A program made the position numbers and the translations under genes. From NCBI GenBank assembly GCA_030038445.1, contig JASHOW010000079.1, positions 1 through 47,579 of the forward strand: 47,579 nucleotides of DNA, read 5' to 3'. Shown here one piece after another: positions 10,502-19,646 of the stretch (position 1 is its first letter; the number at the start of each line of letters is the position of its first letter). Origin of the DNA: Nitrosopumilaceae archaeon (GTDB lineage Archaea > Thermoproteota > Nitrososphaeria > Nitrososphaerales > Nitrosopumilaceae). Under the pieces are notes generated by a model, which searched no databases, was not told the origin of the DNA, and saw nothing but the letters and a program-made list of their open reading frames with translations.

Positions 10502-11077
10502 CTAATGTAATACCGGGTTATACCTAGATCGCATGAATTTTACCAAGTAGACAAAGCCAAGAATTATCCATGTAAGTATCATTGCACTCCAAACAAACAC
10601 AATGATCTGCTCTAAACTTATACCCAGTTGTGCCATAATCGTGGTAACCTGTGATGGCAACACTGCGTTTAATTGGTAGAGAGGAAAAAGATAGGGATTG
10701 ATATCTTGATTATAGTGTAGATTGTAGCCAAGTAGGGGCACTATTGCATGCCAGCCAAAGAAAAATGTGACAAAAAAGAAGATGGATTTTCTGCCAATTG
10801 CCTTTTTGTATCCGCGTTTTTCGTATCTCTCAAGCCTTTGCTTTACTTGTGCAAGCTCGGTTTTTAGCTCCTCAACAGACTGTTGACGTTTTATTTTTCT
10901 TTTAGATGGTTCTACGTACATGGCAATTAGTGACTCTAGGTATTTTTTGTCAGAGGTATACAACGGTCTGTCCTCTTGAAGCATGTTCAGAATGTAAGTT
11001 AACCTACCATTGTCTCCCTTCCTTATATCGATCAAGTACAGCACATGCTCAATTAGATCCTCGTCCACTGTAATCAC
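10502..11077 (-). CDS. Hypothetical membrane protein with coiled coil and two to three TM segments
   Basis: Basic coiled-coil segment (SVEELKTELAQVKQRLERYEKRG) followed by hydrophobic segments. Confidence 0.6.
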   Translation of the reverse strand: MITVDEDLIEHVLYLIDIRKGDNGRLTYILNMLQEDRPLYTSDKKYLESLIAMYVEPSKRKIKRQQSVEELKTELAQVKQRLERYEKRGYKKAIGRKSIFFFVTFFFGWHAIVPLLGYNLHYNQDINPYLFPLYQLNAVLPSQVTTIMAQLGISLEQIIVFVWSAMILTWIILGFVYLVKFMRSRYNPVLH

Positions 11078-11174
11078 CTATGCCTCAATACGGGTGAATC
11101 ACTGGGTCGGGCTTTAGATAACCTTATCAATATTATCAAGCTCCTTTGGAAAAGGATTTTGATTATTTGTCAAG

Positions 11175-11867
11175 CTAGCTTACTTTCTTGAGGAAACTCA
11201 TGATGGGTTCTTTGTCCATATTTGATAGCGATGAAAATCCCTCTAGTAGCTCACGTTGAATCATCAATGCCTCGTCGAGTGCCTTCTTTACTCTATCGCT
11301 ATCAAACGGAACTAGCTGGCTTATTTTTCCTTCGCTGTATGATTCAACATATCTTCTTAGTAGAGAAGAGACAAAATTTGGAGCAACATCAAGCAATGTA
11401 AGAATTGAGTTTTTTAGGTCTTTATCTTTTGAGTTGGAATTTTTTTCAAAGAATTCATGCATGATTCTTACCCGTTCTTTTCCCATCTCTGATAAGGAGG
11501 CAGCAACCAACAAACCTTCTTCTGTTAGCTGGTAGTATGGTACCCCTTGTTCCTGAAGTGCCTTGGGCCCCCGCTTTATTGGAAGCCTACCCGATTCTTC
11601 AACTATGCCTAACGGCAAAAGAATCTCGTCCAGATCCCTAAATATGCCAGAATAAATATTCTGCCAAGTAGTTCCATTTTTTTCTGCAAGCCTGTGTGCT
11701 ATTGCTGTTCTGGTCTTTTTTGTTGGAAGAGTCTCCATGGCAAGATGCATGATTATTCCACGTTGACGCATAGCTTCACCCGTAAATTCTTTATTTTTTG
11801 TCTTGAAGGTCTGAAAAACAGATAACTTTGGAATGGTCTTGTTCGACTTTGTCATCTTGTTACTCAT
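11175..11867 (-). CDS. Hypothetical winged-helix-like protein, putative regulator
   Basis: Helix-rich N-terminus with wing-like SGRLPIKRGPKALQEQGVPYYQLTEEGLLVAASL. Divergent from the rhodanese gene. Confidence 0.5.
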   Translation of the reverse strand: MSNKMTKSNKTIPKLSVFQTFKTKNKEFTGEAMRQRGIIMHLAMETLPTKKTRTAIAHRLAEKNGTTWQNIYSGIFRDLDEILLPLGIVEESGRLPIKRGPKALQEQGVPYYQLTEEGLLVAASLSEMGKERVRIMHEFFEKNSNSKDKDLKNSILTLLDVAPNFVSSLLRRYVESYSEGKISQLVPFDSDRVKKALDEALMIQRELLEGFSSLSNMDKEPIMSFLKKVS

Positions 11868-12044
11868 TTTTGATTTTCAAGAGTGGTGTAAATTTAGGAT
11901 TATTGTTATAATTTGAAATTATCATTTTGTGATAGTATCATACTTTACATGAATATAAGAATTTACGATTTTGAAAGAATTATAACAAATTATAACTTTT
12001 TCACTTACAATACATAATTTGGCTGCATAGAAATTTCAAGAAAT

Positions 12045-12908
12045 ATGACAAATCTTCTACAATGCTTTGGTGGTACTGTCATTGATACAACATGTGAAAT
12101 GAATTTACATTGGATGCTGCAGAGAATCTTCATGCTCAAATCTCCGGAAGAACTTGTGAGATTAATGGAAAGACCCAACTTGGTTCTAGTTGATTGCAGG
12201 TCTTACAAAGAATATTCACAAGGACATATTCCAGGAGCAGTTAATGTTGATCTATTTTACTATCACTGGCTTGATACAACAAAGGATGGCGTAAAAGCAT
12301 TTGAGAAGCAGATGAATGTTCTTTTTTCATTTATGGGTATTACAAAACAAACGATCGTGATATTTTACGATGATGTTGCGGGCATGAGCGCAGCACGAGG
12401 TGTATGGCTCTTGACATATTTTTCACATCCACAGGCATTCATGCTAAATGGTGGATTTAGAAAATGGCAGAGCCTTGGATTGCCTATAGAGATCCAAACA
12501 AATGGATTCAAACCAGCTAAATTTTCTGGCAAAATTAACAAGAACATACTGGTTGGTTTTGAATATGTCAGGAAAAATCTTGACAAGACAAAGATAATTG
12601 ATGCACGAACGAAGGAAGAATATGAAGGCAAAGTCATGCGTGCAGCAAGGAAGGGACGCATACCAAATGCCGTTAGCATTGATTGGATGCTTAACATTAA
12701 CGAAGATGGTACCATGAAATCATTAGAAGAACTTGCAAATCTATATCGATTCTCAAAAAATGATGAAATCATAACCTATTGTCAGGGAGGGTATCGCGCC
12801 GCAAACTCGTTTATTGCACTAAAGATGCTCGGCTTCAAAAATGTAAAGGTCTATCTTGGTTCATGGGGTGAATGGGGTAACAGATTAGATCTTCCAATTG
12901 AAAAATAA
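12045..12908 (+). CDS. Tandem rhodanese-domain sulfurtransferase
   Basis: Two rhodanese domains. The second carries the active loop TYCQGGYRA; in the first the Cys is replaced (IFYDDVAGMSAARG). The true start may be internal. Confidence 0.88.
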   Translation: MTNLLQCFGGTVIDTTCEMNLHWMLQRIFMLKSPEELVRLMERPNLVLVDCRSYKEYSQGHIPGAVNVDLFYYHWLDTTKDGVKAFEKQMNVLFSFMGITKQTIVIFYDDVAGMSAARGVWLLTYFSHPQAFMLNGGFRKWQSLGLPIEIQTNGFKPAKFSGKINKNILVGFEYVRKNLDKTKIIDARTKEEYEGKVMRAARKGRIPNAVSIDWMLNINEDGTMKSLEELANLYRFSKNDEIITYCQGGYRAANSFIALKMLGFKNVKVYLGSWGEWGNRLDLPIEK

Positions 12909-13043
12909 CGAAATTCTAGATATTGCAATGGTATATCATAACGTACGATGATCGCACAATGAAATTTCTTATTTTTTTGAAAAAATGGGCTGTGGCTTTA
13001 TAAGAATTAGATTAATATATCCTCAGCTAATGAGCCATACCTA

Positions 13044-13388
13044 ATGATGCTGACCAAGCGTTCTAAATTATCGCTTATCATCATAACGGCAGGATTGACT
13101 ATGGGATTATCGACCTTCTTTACAACTCATTCTGCGTTTGCTGCAGACACCAGCTCAACAAGCAGCGGTTTGACAAAACCATTACTTGCTATTGCGGCAG
13201 CTATTGCAATTGCTGGTGGTTTGATAGGTACCGGCAATGCACAACAAGGTATTGGTGCTGCTGGAATGGGTATCATTGCAGAAAAACCGGAGAAGTTTGG
13301 TCAGGTACTATTCTTCTTCGTCATTCCCGAAACGTTATGGATCATAGGATTCGTATTGGGAATAATCTTACTGCTAGGTATCCTGTAG
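13044..13388 (+). CDS. atpK: A-type ATPase subunit K (proteolipid c subunit)
   Basis: Two-TM proteolipid with GNAQQGIGAAGMGIIAEKPEKFGQVLFFFVIPETLWIIGFVLGIILL, preceded by a signal-peptide-like N-terminus. First gene of the ATPase operon. Confidence 0.9.
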   Translation: MMLTKRSKLSLIIITAGLTMGLSTFFTTHSAFAADTSSTSSGLTKPLLAIAAAIAIAGGLIGTGNAQQGIGAAGMGIIAEKPEKFGQVLFFFVIPETLWIIGFVLGIILLLGIL

Positions 13389-13399
13389 TGGTTTCAGTA

Positions 13400-13954
13400 A
13401 TGAGCATAGAGACTTTCCTCATTGAGATAGAGAATAGAAAGAAAAGGGAAATTGAGAGCCTCGATAAGGATCTAGCAGAAAAAAAATCTAGGCTTCAGAC
13501 AGAGATGAATGTTATCGTAAAAGAGATTCAAGAGAAGTTTGCAATAGAGGCAAAGATCAAGTCGGAAAGAGAATACGCAAGAATAATTGAAGCGGCAAAA
13601 CTTCAAGCAAAAAAGATCATGTTTGATGCTATCAACGAAAATATGCAGTCCGCATTTGATGTTATCAAAAAAGAAATTGAAAATTATAGTACGAGTCCTC
13701 AATACAAAAAGGCTCTCGAAACTATGGTAAATAGTTCAAAGGCAAAACTTGGGCAAAACATTGTTGTTCACTGTCGTGATGAAGACAAGGTTACATTGAA
13801 GGACATGGGAATAACAATTGGTAGATCTATTAAAACTCTAGGTGGCATAGTTGCAGAAAACGAGGAAGGAACAAAAGAACTTGATCTTACTTTTGAAGAA
13901 TTACTTCGAACTCACGAAGACCAGATCAAAAGTTTCCTTTCGGAGAGAATGTAG
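13400..13954 (+). CDS. atpE: A-type ATPase subunit E
   Basis: Coiled-coil stalk protein ending in a V/A-ATPase E-like domain (GGIVAENEEGTKELDLTFEELLRTHEDQIKSFL). ATG 13400 preferred over the track start 13337. Confidence 0.85.
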   Translation: MSIETFLIEIENRKKREIESLDKDLAEKKSRLQTEMNVIVKEIQEKFAIEAKIKSEREYARIIEAAKLQAKKIMFDAINENMQSAFDVIKKEIENYSTSPQYKKALETMVNSSKAKLGQNIVVHCRDEDKVTLKDMGITIGRSIKTLGGIVAENEEGTKELDLTFEELLRTHEDQIKSFLSERM

Positions 13955-15022
13955 TTGCCAACATCACAATATGCATCATCCTTTGGTCGCCTACAAGCAA
14001 TCTCATTAAACCTCATCTCAAAAGAAACACTCCAGAACCTAATGAAAGCAAAAGATGAGGGAGAGATGGTAAAAATCCTAGAGCCAACTTGGTATGGTCC
14101 TGAAATTGAAAAAGCCGCAACTTTGTTCAAAGACACAGATCTTTTGGAAGTTGCACTGAACAGACATCTGGTTCAAGTAAACAAGATTGCACTGGAGGCA
14201 ACACCATTTAATGGCAAGTCTGCAGTACGAGGATACCTCTCAAAGTGGGATATTTACAATATAGAGCTGATACTATCATCAAAAGTCATGAATAGACCAA
14301 TCACGGAGGTAGAATCATTTTTGATATCAAGCAGAAATGTCCCTGCAGGAATCTCAGCAGGAAATATACCACATGATGATATGAAGGTCATACTTTCACA
14401 AAACAACGTAGAAGGCGTCGTAAACCAACTAGTCAAGTACAATTATGGCACCATCTTAATGCAACACCTAGAATCCTTCCAAAAAACGGGAGACATGGGT
14501 CCTATGATGTCTGCACTTCAATCTCACTATTATCAAAATCTGTTGGAGTCACTCAAGTTTTTCCAAGGTGATGAAGGCATGATCCGTGGTCTCTTTAAAA
14601 CAGAAATAGACAAGAAAAATATTCTAAGCCTTCTAAAGGCAAAAGAATCTGACCTTGACAAAGACTTACTGAGCAAACACATTGTAGATGGCGGAAAGAT
14701 CTCAAAAAACGAACTGCTGGAGATCTATGGTGCAAAAGATGTGCCAGAAATCGTAGGAAGAATCGAGAGTCGCTTTATGCTAATTAATGCACTGGCCCAA
14801 TACAAGAAATCAAAAAGCCTAATTGATTTTGAAGTAGCGTTGGATAAATTCATAAATTCCGAATATGTGAACAAATTGAAAAATATTGCATTATCGATTG
14901 GAACAATATTCTACTTTATTCTCAAGATGGAACAAGAACGTGAGAACATCAAAAGAATTGCATATGGCAAGCGCTACAATCTATCTGCAGAATACGTCAA
15001 TTCATTGCTATTAATAGAGTGA
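13955..15022 (+). CDS. atpC: A-type ATPase subunit C
   Basis: V-type C/d subunit-like helical protein in the conserved operon position E-C-F-A-B-D. TTG start. Confidence 0.85.
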   Translation: MPTSQYASSFGRLQAISLNLISKETLQNLMKAKDEGEMVKILEPTWYGPEIEKAATLFKDTDLLEVALNRHLVQVNKIALEATPFNGKSAVRGYLSKWDIYNIELILSSKVMNRPITEVESFLISSRNVPAGISAGNIPHDDMKVILSQNNVEGVVNQLVKYNYGTILMQHLESFQKTGDMGPMMSALQSHYYQNLLESLKFFQGDEGMIRGLFKTEIDKKNILSLLKAKESDLDKDLLSKHIVDGGKISKNELLEIYGAKDVPEIVGRIESRFMLINALAQYKKSKSLIDFEVALDKFINSEYVNKLKNIALSIGTIFYFILKMEQERENIKRIAYGKRYNLSAEYVNSLLLIE

Positions 15023-15026
15023 TACA

Positions 15027-15365
15027 ATGTCTACACAAAAAACTCAATCAAGTGGTAGAATCGCAGTGGCAGGAGAACGTGAACTTGTGATAGGGTATAG
15101 GTTACTTGGAATCGAGGATACCTTTGTAGTAAGTGGTGAAGAAGCCAGCAAAATCATCCAAGACTTGTATTCATCAGGAAAGTTTAGTCTTATTATTGCA
15201 AGCGATGCTGTACGAAATTCACTTCCGGCAGTATTTAGGAAAAAGATCGAAGCGTCAATAGAACCGCTAGTTTTGTTCATGCCTGCTATGGAAGGAAACA
15301 TTCAAGAAGAGTCAATTGCGGCACTGGCAAAGAGGGTGTTAGGAATAAGTATCCCTACAAGTTGA
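15027..15365 (+). CDS. atpF: A-type ATPase subunit F
   Basis: GERELVIGYRLLGIEDTFVV...LIIASDAVRNSL...PLVLFMP; operon context. Confidence 0.88.
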   Translation: MSTQKTQSSGRIAVAGERELVIGYRLLGIEDTFVVSGEEASKIIQDLYSSGKFSLIIASDAVRNSLPAVFRKKIEASIEPLVLFMPAMEGNIQEESIAALAKRVLGISIPTS

Positions 15366-15374
15366 TGATAATAA

Positions 15375-17138
15375 ATGGCTGATGGAATAATCTCAAGAAT
15401 CACAGGTCCGGTAGTTGTTGCCAGTGGACTTGAAGGAGCACAAATGTTTGACGTGGTCCGCATTGGTGATATGGGACTAGTCGGAGAAATAATTAGACTA
15501 GAAGGAAGCAAAGCAACAATACAGGTTTATGAGGATACCACAGGTCTTCGTCCAGGGGAGAAAGTAACCAACACAAAAAGACCGCTATCAATGCAGCTTG
15601 GTCCTGGTCTGCTTACTTCAATTTATGACGGAATTCAAAGACCACTTGACGTATTAAGAGAACAAAGTGGTGACTTTATCAGTAGAGGAAAGGTGATCCC
15701 TGCTCTTGATCAAACCAAAAAATGGGACTTTGTTCCATTAAAGAAAAAGGGAGATACCGTATCGCCAGGCGAGATAATTGGCGAGGTTCAGGAAACTCCG
15801 CTTATCATGCACAAAATAATGGTGCCTCACAACGTTGAGGGACAACTATCTGAAATTTCTGAGGGCAAGTTTACAGTTAACGAGATTGTTGCAACTGTGC
15901 AAAACAGTGTCAAGACAGACATAGGGCTTTCAAGCTGGTGGACTGTAAGAACTCCACGACCAGTACTTAGAAAACTTCCACCAGAGGAACCGCTTCTTAC
16001 AGGTCAAAGAGTACTTGACACATTCTTTCCTGTTGCAAAAGGTGGAACAGCGGCAATTCCAGGTCCATTTGGAAGTGGAAAGACAGTAACACAACAACAA
16101 CTTGCCAAGTGGGCAGACAGCAATGTCATTGTGTATGTGGGTTGTGGCGAACGAGGAAATGAGATGACCGAAGTTCTTTCGACTTTTCCAAAACTTGAAG
16201 ACCCTAAATCAAAGCGACCTTTGATGGAGCGTACAATTCTCGTAGCTAATACTTCTAATATGCCTGTAGCAGCGAGAGAAGCAAGCATCTACACTGGAAT
16301 CACAATGGGAGAATACTATCGTGATATGGGTTATGGTGTTGCCTTGATGGCAGACAGTACCTCTAGATGGGCAGAGGCATTAAGAGAAATTTCAGGTAGA
16401 CTAGAAGAGATGCCAGGCGAAGAGGGATATCCAGCTTATCTTGGTAGAAGACTGGCAGAATTTTATGAAAGGGGAGGCAAAGCAATTGTCATCTCTCCAG
16501 AAGAGCGTGTTGGTTCTCTTACTCTTGTTGGTGCAGTATCTCCTCCGGGAGGAGACTTTTCAGAACCAGTATCCCAAAACACACTTAGAGTAACTAGAGT
16601 TTTCTGGGCACTTGATGCAAGCTTGGCCTCAAGAAGGCACTTTCCATCAATTAACTGGCTTACAAGTTATTCTCTATATGCAGATGGCATGGGTGATTGG
16701 TACAAGAAAAACGTTGCAGCGGAATGGATAGCGTTAAGAAAGGAAGCACTTGAAATATTACAGAGAGAATCCGAGTTGCAAGAAATTGTTCAACTTGTAG
16801 GTTACGATGCATTACCTGAACCAGAAAAGGGAGTTCTTGATACTGCTCGTGCAATCAGAGAAGATTATCTGCAACAAAGTGCATACGACGATGTGGATAC
16901 ATACACATCAATTAGAAAACAATTCCTAATGTTAGAAGCAATCATTGAATTTGGCAAGATGGAGACTGAAGCAATCAAAAAAGGAATTCCATCTACAAAG
17001 ATAGGCTCACTAGAATCAAGAAAGATGATATCAAAGATAAAATGGACAAAAGAGGACCAAGTTGAACAACTAGTCAAGGACTTTAAGAGCAAAATGCAGC
17101 AAGAATTTAACAGTCTATTAGTGGAGGTTACACACTAA
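15375..17138 (+). CDS. atpA: A-type ATPase catalytic subunit A
   Basis: P-loop [11 protein letters not shown]-type insertion, [44 protein letters not shown]. Confidence 0.98.
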   Translation: MADGIISRITGPVVVASGLEGAQMFDVVRIGDMGLVGEIIRLEGSKATIQVYEDTTGLRPGEKVTNTKRPLSMQLGPGLLTSIYDGIQRPLDVLREQSGDFISRGKVIPALDQTKKWDFVPLKKKGDTVSPGEIIGEVQETPLIMHKIMVPHNVEGQLSEISEGKFTVNEIVATVQNSVKTDIGLSSWWTVRTPRPVLRKLPPEEPLLTGQRVLDTFFPVAKGGTAAIPGPFGSGKTVTQQQLAKWADSNVIVYVGCGERGNEMTEVLSTFPKLEDPKSKRPLMERTILVANTSNMPVAAREASIYTGITMGEYYRDMGYGVALMADSTSRWAEALREISGRLEEMPGEEGYPAYLGRRLAEFYERGGKAIVISPEERVGSLTLVGAVSPPGGDFSEPVSQNTLRVTRVFWALDASLASRRHFPSINWLTSYSLYADGMGDWYKKNVAAEWIALRKEALEILQRESELQEIVQLVGYDALPEPEKGVLDTARAIREDYLQQSAYDDVDTYTSIRKQFLMLEAIIEFGKMETEAIKKGIPSTKIGSLESRKMISKIKWTKEDQVEQLVKDFKSKMQQEFNSLLVEVTH

Positions 17139-18530
17139 ATGTCTACTATATCATACAAGACAATCGACAAGATTGCAGGTCCACTTATGTTTGTGCAAGG
17201 CATTGATAATGCGGCTTATGGTGAGATTGTAGAGATAAAGCTTGTAAATGGAGATAGAAGACAAGGCCAAGTTCTTGATACAAGACAAGGGCTTGCAGTA
17301 GTTCAGGTCTTTGGCCCAACACTTGGATTGAATACAAGTGGAACTTCAGTCAAGTTTCTTGGAGAGACAGCACAGATCTCAGTATCTGATGACATGCTTG
17401 GCAGAGTCTTTGATGGCCTTGGAAATCCACGAGATAACGGTCCAAAGATAGTATCAAAGCATAAGGTTGACCTTGTCGGTTCTGGTATTAACCCCTACTC
17501 AAGAGAGGAGCCATCTGAATTCATTCAGACTGGCATGTCTAACATAGACGCAATGAATACTCTTGTAAGAGGCCAGAAGCTTCCCGTCTTCTCGGGCGCT
17601 GGTCTTCCTCACAACCTACTTGCATCGCAAATTGCAAGGCAAGCCAAAGTTCTCAGCGCATCCGAGAGCTTCTCGGTAGTCTTTGCTGCGATGGGAATCA
17701 CAAGTGAAGAGGCAAACTTTTTTGTAAAGCAATTCGAGGAAAGTGGCGCACTTGGTAGGACCTCGCTTTTCCTGAATCTATCATCAGATCCATCAATGGA
17801 ACGTCTGCTTACTCCAAGACTTGCATTAACTACTGCAGAATATCTAGCATATGAAAGAGACATGCATGTGTTGGTAATAATGACTGACATGACAAACTAT
17901 TGCGAGGCATTAAGAGAGATCTCAGCTGCAAGAGAGGAAGTTCCCGGTAGAAGAGGATATCCTGGTTACATGTACACTGACTTGGCCTCTCTCTATGAAA
18001 GGGCAGGCAAGATAAAAGGCAGGCATGGTTCTGTTACACAGATTCCAATTTTGACAATGCCGGCAGATGATATAACACATCCCATCCCAGACCTTACTGG
18101 ATACATCACTGAAGGTCAGATAGTCATGAGTCGAGACCTTCACAGAGGAGATATACACCCCCCGGTAGATGTACTGACAAGCCTTTCACGTCTTATGAAT
18201 CAGGGTATAGGAAAAGGAAGGACAAGAGAGGACCACAGAAATCTTGCAGACCAACTCTATTCCACTTATGCACAAGGTAAAGATGCAAGGGCACTTGCAG
18301 CCATTGTAGGCGAAGAGGCTCTAAGCGATCTTGACAGAAAGTTTCTAAAGGTGGCTAACAACTTTGAGAGAAAGTTTGTCAACCAAGGCATGGATGAAAA
18401 CCGTTCCATAGAACAGACCTTGGATATTGGCTGGGAACTGCTCAGCGAACTCACAGATTCTGAGTTGAACCGTATCAAGCCTGAATTTATCGAAAAATAC
18501 AGAAAGAGGACCAGCACAGGTGGAAAGTAG
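17139..18530 (+). CDS. atpB: A-type ATPase subunit B
   Basis: SGAGLPHN degenerate P-loop, [43 protein letters not shown]. Confidence 0.98.
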   Translation: MSTISYKTIDKIAGPLMFVQGIDNAAYGEIVEIKLVNGDRRQGQVLDTRQGLAVVQVFGPTLGLNTSGTSVKFLGETAQISVSDDMLGRVFDGLGNPRDNGPKIVSKHKVDLVGSGINPYSREEPSEFIQTGMSNIDAMNTLVRGQKLPVFSGAGLPHNLLASQIARQAKVLSASESFSVVFAAMGITSEEANFFVKQFEESGALGRTSLFLNLSSDPSMERLLTPRLALTTAEYLAYERDMHVLVIMTDMTNYCEALREISAAREEVPGRRGYPGYMYTDLASLYERAGKIKGRHGSVTQIPILTMPADDITHPIPDLTGYITEGQIVMSRDLHRGDIHPPVDVLTSLSRLMNQGIGKGRTREDHRNLADQLYSTYAQGKDARALAAIVGEEALSDLDRKFLKVANNFERKFVNQGMDENRSIEQTLDIGWELLSELTDSELNRIKPEFIEKYRKRTSTGGK

Positions 18531-18532
18531 GA

Positions 18533-19201
18533 TTGCCATCAGTAATCAACATCAGACCTACTCGTCTTGAATACATTCGTACAAAAAGGAGAATAAAGAT
18601 AGCACAAAAGGGACTAAAGTTACTAAAGCTAAAAAGGCAGGCTCTAATTCTAGAGTTTTTCAATACCAGCAAGACTGCCGCATCGTTAAGAAGCGCACTG
18701 CAGACAGAACTCATCAAGGGATATCAGAGCATAAAGATGGCAGAGATGTTAGCAGGCTCAATGAGACTAGAAAACGAGGCAATGAAGATTCCTCAGCTCA
18801 GCAAACTGCAAATTACTTCAAAAAATGTAATGGGTGTTAAAATTCCAAAAATTGGTGGTGGCCAGAGTGATCATGTTCTTACAGAGCACTTGTTAGAACT
18901 TCCACCATCAATTAACGAGGCGATCAAGGCCTACCAAAATGTACACAAAATGGTACTGGAGGTGGCAGAAAAAGAAACTGCACTGCGCAAACTTTTGTTG
19001 GAAATAGAAAAGACAAAGCGCAAGTCAAACGCAATAGAGAACGTGTTCATACCAAGATTACAATCTGCCGTCAAGTTCATTACTTTTAGGCTAGACGAAA
19101 TGGAACGGGATACTTTCATCATGTTAAAGACTGTCAAGCGAAAGATGGGTGAAAGGGAATTAGAAGCTCAACTCAAAAAGGAGAAGGAGATAGTTGCCTA
19201 A
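18533..19201 (+). CDS. atpD: A-type ATPase subunit D
   Basis: INIRPTRLEYIRTKRRIKIAQKGLKLLKLKRQALI and C-terminal AVKFITFRLDEMERDTFIMLKTVKRK. TTG start. Confidence 0.93.
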   Translation: MPSVINIRPTRLEYIRTKRRIKIAQKGLKLLKLKRQALILEFFNTSKTAASLRSALQTELIKGYQSIKMAEMLAGSMRLENEAMKIPQLSKLQITSKNVMGVKIPKIGGGQSDHVLTEHLLELPPSINEAIKAYQNVHKMVLEVAEKETALRKLLLEIEKTKRKSNAIENVFIPRLQSAVKFITFRLDEMERDTFIMLKTVKRKMGERELEAQLKKEKEIVA

Positions 19202-19319
19202 CTTTAAAAACGCACAACAGAGGAAGTTCTATTTGATAATGAGAGCCTTTAAGTTTGGAAATATTTTCGGTACTGTTGCCTTGGCACTATATGCTGGCAG
19301 GCACTTTCTAGGAGTTTAA
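19194..19319 (+). CDS. Small 41-aa single-TM ORF between ATPase subunits D and H
   Basis: TTG start overlaps the atpD stop; MPNFKNAQQRKFYLIMRAFKFGNIFGTVALALYAGRHFLGV*, ending 1 nt before the next gene. Below the ORF track length cutoff. Confidence 0.6.
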   Translation: MPNFKNAQQRKFYLIMRAFKFGNIFGTVALALYAGRHFLGV

Positions 19320-19320
19320 A

Positions 19321-19644
19321 ATGTCAACTGCAGAAAAATATGTTCAATCACTAAAGCAGATAAAGGCAGCTGAGGAAAGAACTCAAACACAAATAGATGA
19401 ACACAAGAAAAAAGTTTCAGAAGAAGCTAGAAATTTTGAAAGCTATGTATTCAAAACAATTACTACTACAAGAAGTGATGCTGAAAAGCTGGTGGAGTCA
19501 AGCACAGAACAATCGCGAAAAAAGGCAACTGCAGAAACAGCAAAAATAATTGATGATGCCACTGTCAAGTCAAAAACAATCTCAACCAGAATTGATGCAC
19601 AGACTGTGCGAGAAATAATTGATATCTTGTTAAAAGAGGTGTAG
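19321..19644 (+). CDS. atpH: A-type ATPase subunit H/G (peripheral stalk)
   Basis: Charged coiled-coil 107-aa protein between D and I subunit genes. Confidence 0.75.
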   Translation: MSTAEKYVQSLKQIKAAEERTQTQIDEHKKKVSEEARNFESYVFKTITTTRSDAEKLVESSTEQSRKKATAETAKIIDDATVKSKTISTRIDAQTVREIIDILLKEV

Positions 19645-19646
19645 AC

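Noticed and set aside
12365-12772. 135-aa minus-strand ORF
   Set aside because: Antisense shadow of the rhodanese gene.
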